DNA from: Falsiroseomonas sp051433165
GTDB lineage: Bacteria > Pseudomonadota > Alphaproteobacteria > Acetobacterales > Acetobacteraceae
Length of the DNA stretch: 64,000 nucleotides
Direction of reading: 5' to 3'
Assembly: GCF_051433165.1 (NCBI RefSeq)
Contig: NZ_JBHMFS010000007.1
Location: forward strand, 159,080-223,079
Below the pieces are notes generated by a model, which did no database searches, was not told the DNA's origin, and was given only the letters and a program-made list of their open reading frames with translations. A program made the position numbers and the translations under genes. Below are positions 60,432 through 64,000 of the stretch, piece by piece; position 1 is the stretch's first letter; each line of letters opens with the position of its first letter.

Positions 60432-60611
60432 TCAAACGGGCTTGCTGGCGGTGATCTGCGTGCCGATGGCCTTGAACGCGTCCTCAAGCGGCGTTTTGAA
60501 CGCCGTTGCAGCGGCGCCGACGACGATGACAATGCCGACGGCGAGGATCGCGTATTCGGCAGCCGAAACCGCCTTCGTGCTGCGGAGGGCGAGGATGGCG
60601 GAGCGGATCAT
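60432..60611 (-). CDS. flp: Flp/Fap-type major pilin
   Basis: 59 residues: MIRSAILALRSTKAVSAAEY begins the protein and a hydrophobic run (AILAVGIVIVVGAAATAF) follows, with KTPLEDAFKAIGTQITASKP and a final Val after it. The Glu-Tyr pair (residues 19-20) marks the Flp motif. Counting the Glu as mature position +5 puts the cut after Ala14, not the usual Gly. It is the first gene of the minus-strand Tad unit and the presumed structural subunit. Confidence 0.9.
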   Translation of the reverse strand: MIRSAILALRSTKAVSAAEYAILAVGIVIVVGAAATAFKTPLEDAFKAIGTQITASKPV

Positions 60612-60789
60612 GGTGTGTGTCCCAATCGGTTGTCGTTGCGATGTCCCCGGGATCCTGTCGCCGGCTTGGCGTGCCCGCCATCGGTGAGACCCCTTCCCTC
60701 GGCTGCCATGGCCGGCGCTTCGGGATAGTGGAAACTAGGCCTCCAGCGATCTTACGCTCCAGTCAACAACGGTAAGGACATGTGTGAAG

Positions 60790-60803
60790 AGGTTTTACAA
60801 CCT
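60790..60803. promoter_or_regulatory. inverted repeat in the flp/tadG divergent region
   Basis: AGGTTTTACAACCT has 5-base arms around TTAC. It lies between the divergently read flp and tadG genes (250-base gap), about 180 bases from flp and 60 from tadG, and could be an operator. I found no clear -35/-10 pair on either strand. Confidence 0.3.
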
Positions 60804-60861
60804 GGGGTTTCAGCGGCTCTGGCGTTGAACAAACCTGACATTGCATGACAGTGACGGGTCG

Positions 60862-62184
60862 ATGTCGCGTGCGAGAGTCGCGCCCATGCAGCGACGGTCC
60901 CTTTTGCTTTGCCAGCGCTTCCGGCTGGATCAACGCGGCGGCACCACCGCGCTGATGGCGGGCGCCGCGACCATGCTGCTCGGCTTCACCGGCCTCGCGA
61001 CGGATGCCGGGGTCTGGTACCTGTCACAGCGTAATGCGGTGACGGCGGCGGATCTGGCCGCGCTGGCCGGTGCCGCCGCGCTGGAATCCGGCAGCGATGC
61101 CCTCGCCGTCGCCCGTGACACCGCCCGGCGCAACGGCTTTTCCGATGCTGTCGATACCACCGTCACCGTGCGAAGCCCGCCACTGACAGGTGGCCAGGCC
61201 GGCAACTCCTTGGCTGTCGAAGTGCTGATCAGCCGGACCCAATCGCTGACGCTGGCGCGCTTGTTCATCGCCGACCCGCCCGTGGCCCGCAGCCGCGCTG
61301 TAGCGGCCGCGCATGTGGATGAGGAAGTCTGCGTGCTGGCCCTTGGCGGCGGGTTGGTGCTGGGCGGCAACAGCACGCTGAACGTGCAGCGTTGCGCCCT
61401 CGCCTCCAACGGCCAGGGTTCGTCCGGCATTACCGTGAACGGCAGTTCGCGCGTGCGCGCGGCGCAGCTTCTCACCACCGGGCTTTGCAGCAATTGCGAC
61501 GGCGGCGATGTCTGGACCGATGACACCCGGACCCAGCGTCCCATTACCGTCGCCAACCGCGGCGCGCCGCTGCGCGACCCCTTTGCCGGGCTGCAGAACT
61601 GGGTGCCACAGCCGCCGCCTTGCGGTCCGGCCATCACCTTCAGCCAGAGCACCGCGACGATCTCACCAGGCCAGTCCATATGCGGCTCGGTCACCGTGGG
61701 CACAAACGACACGCTGACGCTGGAGCCTGGGATCTACTACCTCAAGAATGCGGACCTGACAGTACGCGGCCGCATCCTTGGCAATGGCGTGACGCTGGTG
61801 ATGACCGGGGATGCTGACCGCATCGGCACGATTCACATCAACGCCCAGGCCGAAGGGGATCTCCGCGGACCGACCACGCCATTGATCCCGGGCCACCCCG
61901 AAAGCGCCGGACTGCTGCTGTACCGGGATGCCCGTGCAACCAACAATGGGTCGCAGAAGGAGGTCCACCTGAATGGTGGAGCCACGCTGAAGCTGAATGG
62001 CGGCATGTACTTTCCAACCTCCGACGTGCTCATGAATGGCAAGAGCCACATCGAATCCACGTGCCTGGCGTTGGTCGGCTTTCATCTGTCCTTTTCCGGC
62101 AATGCGGATACGGACCTTGATGTCGGCGGATGTGTCGGCTTCGCGCCCTACCCGACAACGCGAACCGTGAGGTTGGTGGAATGA
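60862..62184 (+). CDS. tadG: TadG-like pilus-assembly protein
   Basis: 440 residues. The N-terminal membrane helix FRLDQRGGTTALMAGAATMLLGFTGLATDAGVWYLSQRNAVTAADLAALAGAAA (read in parts) is the TadG/TadE-like signature. The large periplasmic part has many Gly/Thr/Asn-rich strands (LALGGGLVLGGNSTLNVQRCALASN; GVTLVMTGDADRIGTI) that suggest a beta-helix. ATGs at 60862 and 60886 compete; the former is used. It is divergent from flp, and its stop overlaps the next ATG (ATGA). Confidence 0.85.
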   Translation: MSRARVAPMQRRSLLLCQRFRLDQRGGTTALMAGAATMLLGFTGLATDAGVWYLSQRNAVTAADLAALAGAAALESGSDALAVARDTARRNGFSDAVDTTVTVRSPPLTGGQAGNSLAVEVLISRTQSLTLARLFIADPPVARSRAVAAAHVDEEVCVLALGGGLVLGGNSTLNVQRCALASNGQGSSGITVNGSSRVRAAQLLTTGLCSNCDGGDVWTDDTRTQRPITVANRGAPLRDPFAGLQNWVPQPPPCGPAITFSQSTATISPGQSICGSVTVGTNDTLTLEPGIYYLKNADLTVRGRILGNGVTLVMTGDADRIGTIHINAQAEGDLRGPTTPLIPGHPESAGLLLYRDARATNNGSQKEVHLNGGATLKLNGGMYFPTSDVLMNGKSHIESTCLALVGFHLSFSGNADTDLDVGGCVGFAPYPTTRTVRLVE

Positions 62185-62588
62185 CGGTGCTGCTTGGACG
62201 CCTTGGCAGGCGCGGCGCGTCGGCGGCGGAGTTTGCCATCTGGGCGCCGCTGCTAGCGCTGCTGCTGCTCGGCACCTTCGATCTCGGCAATCAGGTACAG
62301 GTGTCGATACGACTGGAGCACGCCGCCCGCGCCGGTGCGCAGGTTGCGTTTGCCGCCCCCGGTGACCCGTCTGCGATCCGCCAGGCGGTGCTGTTGGCGT
62401 GGCCCGAGCTGACGGCTTTGGAAGTCACCGTGACCTGCTTCTGCGGCGCCGTCTCGCAGGTCTGCGGGGCGAGTTGCACCGCGCCGGAGCCGCGCACCAT
62501 CCGAGTTTCCGTCATGCGCACCCTGTCCCCGCTGCTGCTGCCGGCGGCGAACCGGAGCGAAGGTCATGCTACGATCCGCCTGGGCTGA
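62181..62588 (+). CDS. tadE: TadE-like minor pilin
   Basis: 135 residues. RLGRRGASAAEFAIWAPLLALLLLGTFDLGNQVQVSIRLEHAARAGAQVA (read in parts) is the TadE opening: a short leader, Glu in AAEF, a hydrophobic helix. Pseudopilins of this type are cut by the prepilin peptidase CpaA. It also has a Cys-rich segment TVTCFCGAVSQVCGASCTAPEP with five Cys in about 20 residues, unusual for TadE. The start overlaps the tadG stop. Confidence 0.87.
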   Translation: MTVLLGRLGRRGASAAEFAIWAPLLALLLLGTFDLGNQVQVSIRLEHAARAGAQVAFAAPGDPSAIRQAVLLAWPELTALEVTVTCFCGAVSQVCGASCTAPEPRTIRVSVMRTLSPLLLPAANRSEGHATIRLG

Positions 62589-62994
62589 ACTCAGGTCCCG
62601 GCGCGGCGCTTCGGCGCTGGAATTCGCTGTGGTCGGTAGCCTTGCCTTCATGCTGATGCTCGGCGTGATGGAGGCAGCACGCTACCAGTTCACGCAGCAG
62701 GCACTTCGCAGCGTGGCAGGCGAGGCGGCGCGCCGGGCGATGCTGCTGGGAGCGGCCAACATGGCAGCGCGGCGGGCGCCGTGTGAGGGCCTGACCGGCG
62801 CCTTGCCTGGCACAACCTTCTCGGCCCCCTTCCTCGATGCCGCGTCGCTTGCGGTTCACCTGTCCGGATGTGCAACGCTGGGTGCGGTGACGCGGGTGAC
62901 GGTCACGGTCACGCAGCCCTTCGATTTCGTGACGCCGTTGATCCAGCCGGCGAGCTTGACGCTGACCGAGGTTACAGGTGCCTTCTTCAATTAG
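62566..62994 (+). CDS. second TadE/TadF-like minor pilin
   Basis: 142 residues. RSRRGASALEFAVVGSLAFMLMLGVMEAARYQFTQQALRSVAGEAARRAML (read in parts) has the Glu of the prepilin motif in ALEF and a membrane helix. The rest is an Ala/Thr-rich periplasmic domain ending in Phe-Asn. It starts 23 bases inside the previous gene, so the two are coupled. Probably TadF-type. Confidence 0.82.
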   Translation: MLRSAWAELRSRRGASALEFAVVGSLAFMLMLGVMEAARYQFTQQALRSVAGEAARRAMLLGAANMAARRAPCEGLTGALPGTTFSAPFLDAASLAVHLSGCATLGAVTRVTVTVTQPFDFVTPLIQPASLTLTEVTGAFFN

Positions 62995-63200
62995 GCGGAG
63001 CCAGACGTCCAAGGCAGAACATGGGTCGAATCTGGGATACCACATCCCGATGGTCGTGACTCACGATGGGGATTCGCCGACGCAGCGGCTGTGTGACTCA
63101 AGCTTGTGAGCATCGGAGGTTCGCTGCGGCACGCGCCATCACCCGGGGTCCGATTTCATGGTTCTGGATTTGGCGGAGGTATCGCCAGGTCCGCACCGCC

Positions 63201-63904
63201 CTTCCGGCTGACACCCACCCATATGCGCCGGCTGTCGCCTCACTTCCCGCGCTCGCAGGGATTGCAGCGGCGCGATGCGCCTGCCGCTTACGGCCGCACA
63301 AGACGCTCTGCAACCGCTTTGTGCGTTGGAGGTGCCTCGGCGGGTGCGATCGCATCTTTGCAGCGCTGGCCGCAGAAGCCCGACCGCCCGATCGGCTGAT
63401 GATCGACAGCACCCAGCTGAAGGCCCACCGCACCGCAGACAGCCTGCTCAATAACGGGCTTTTCCCCGCTGTATCGGCTGGACCAAGGGCGGGTTGAACT
63501 CCAAGCACCACGCCGTCTGCGACGGCCAGTGCCGCCCCATCTTCATGCTGCTGACCGAGGGGCAGGCCAGTGACCATCGTGGCGCCGCCCTGATACTGCC
63601 CCGCCTGCCGCCAGCGCGACGATTCATCGGCGACCGCGGCTATGGCAGCGGGCGCTTCCGCGCCGCCCTGCAGGACAAGGGCACCAGCCCCGTTAGGGCA
63701 GTGCCCTGAACCCCCTCAAAGCGCAGCTGCAAAGTATCGATCCAGCACAACGCGCGCTCTACTGCCCCCGCCTCCGCATCGAGAATATATTCGGCAGGCT
63801 TATGGACTGGCGCCGCATCGCCATGCGCTACGACCGCTGTGCCCCGCACCTTTTTCCGCGCCATCGCCCTCGCCGTCACCGTCACTTCCTGGCTCGTCCG
63901 ATGA
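63201..63904 (+). pseudogene. decayed IS5-family transposase
   Basis: Pieces of one DDE transposase lie in several frames. FRLTPTHMRRLSPHFPRSQG with RRDAPAAYG (to 63293), then HKTLCNRFVRW, CDRIFAALAAEARPPDRLMIDSTQLKAHRTA (63296-63470, first catalytic Asp), then KGGLNSKHHAVCDGQ and IGDRGYGSGRFRAALQDKG (to about 63690, second Asp), then RIENIFGRLMDWRRIAMRYDRC (third Glu), and finally a frame ending TVTSWLVR at 63904. At least four frame breaks and an internal deletion are needed, so it is not active. Terminal inverted repeats were not recognised. Confidence 0.8.
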
Positions 63905-63971
63905 ATCCTGACCCTAGCTGCCGTTGGTATCCAAATGACGGAGATTCAATGGCATGGAGAACGTCAGGCAG

Positions 63972-64000
63972 TCTAGAGCGTGATTCTGTCTGAGTGAATC
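63972..64000. repeat. left part of a palindromic interspersed repeat, cut by the window end
   Basis: TCTAGAGCGTGATTC (63972-63986), a 9-base centre and GAATC (63996-64000). GAATC is the start of the reverse complement of the left arm, so the missing bases should read ACGCTCTAGA. Such TCTAGAGC-type palindromes are common intergenic repeats in alphaproteobacteria. Confidence 0.6.

Noticed and set aside
1..64000. CRISPR arrays, rRNA and tRNA genes
   Set aside because: No regularly spaced repeats, no rRNA-like stretches and no cloverleaf with CCA end were noticed; a covariance search would be needed to exclude a tRNA fully.

Overview
The window is very GC-rich chromosomal DNA with tightly packed, often overlapping genes and frequent GTG and TTG starts. 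Several gene types suggest an alphaproteobacterium of the Acetobacteraceae (Roseomonas-like): a Bug-type tripartite tricarboxylate receptor, a cysteine-type formate dehydrogenase with its DUF3305/DUF3306/DUF6352/DUF6505 satellite genes, a Tad pilus locus and IS5-type transposase debris. This placement is inferred from gene content; no rRNA or tRNA gene was seen.

Layout. 0-3.1 kb: alpha/beta hydrolase (cut by the window edge), DUF3597 protein, Asp/Glu-racemase-like protein, Bug receptor. 3.1-6.3 kb: large secreted ExeM-like nuclease with RTX repeats. 6.4-8.6 kb: small basic protein, dcd, murA. 8.6-17.5 kb: hybrid histidine kinase, an SDR/ThDP-enzyme pair, a membrane protein fused to a spermidine-synthase-like domain, a small membrane protein and a LuxR-type regulator. 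17.6-32.5 kb: a formate dehydrogenase island holding fdhD, mobA, a 41-residue membrane peptide, moeA, mobB, fdhC-fdhB-fdhA, a Tat-signal miniprotein, a TorD-like chaperone, five genes joined by 4-base overlaps (DUF3306, DUF3305, DUF6352, DUF6505, a biotin/lipoate-ligase-fold protein) and a divergent multi-cluster ferredoxin. 32.6-45.5 kb: ccdAB, a medium-chain oxidoreductase, a hydrolase, a probably frameshifted RTX protein, pirin, universal stress protein, a kinase/ATPase fusion, pdxH, fabI, aroC, an unknown protein, a GntR regulator and an FAD-linked oxidase. 46-52 kb: thioredoxin 2, an SDR, a beheaded peroxiredoxin, then a coupled operon of an isoprenylcysteine-methyltransferase-like protein, truncated hemoglobin, HlyD adaptor, FtsX-type permease and ABC ATPase. 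52-63 kb: Tad/Flp pilus locus, with flp-cpaABCDEF-tadBCD on the minus strand and tadG-tadE-tadE on the plus strand. 63.2-64 kb: a decayed IS5-family transposase and half of a palindromic repeat cut by the window end.

How the genes work together. The formate dehydrogenase island supplies catalytic subunits, membrane anchor, sulfuration (FdhD), molybdenum insertion and nucleotide attachment (MoeA, MobA, MobB) and a folding chaperone. The uncharacterised satellite genes next to them are the best candidate here for an undescribed maturation or electron-transfer module. The hemoglobin/ABC-exporter operon is a second candidate. The Tad locus contains every core component needed for a Flp pilus, including a 59-residue pilin.
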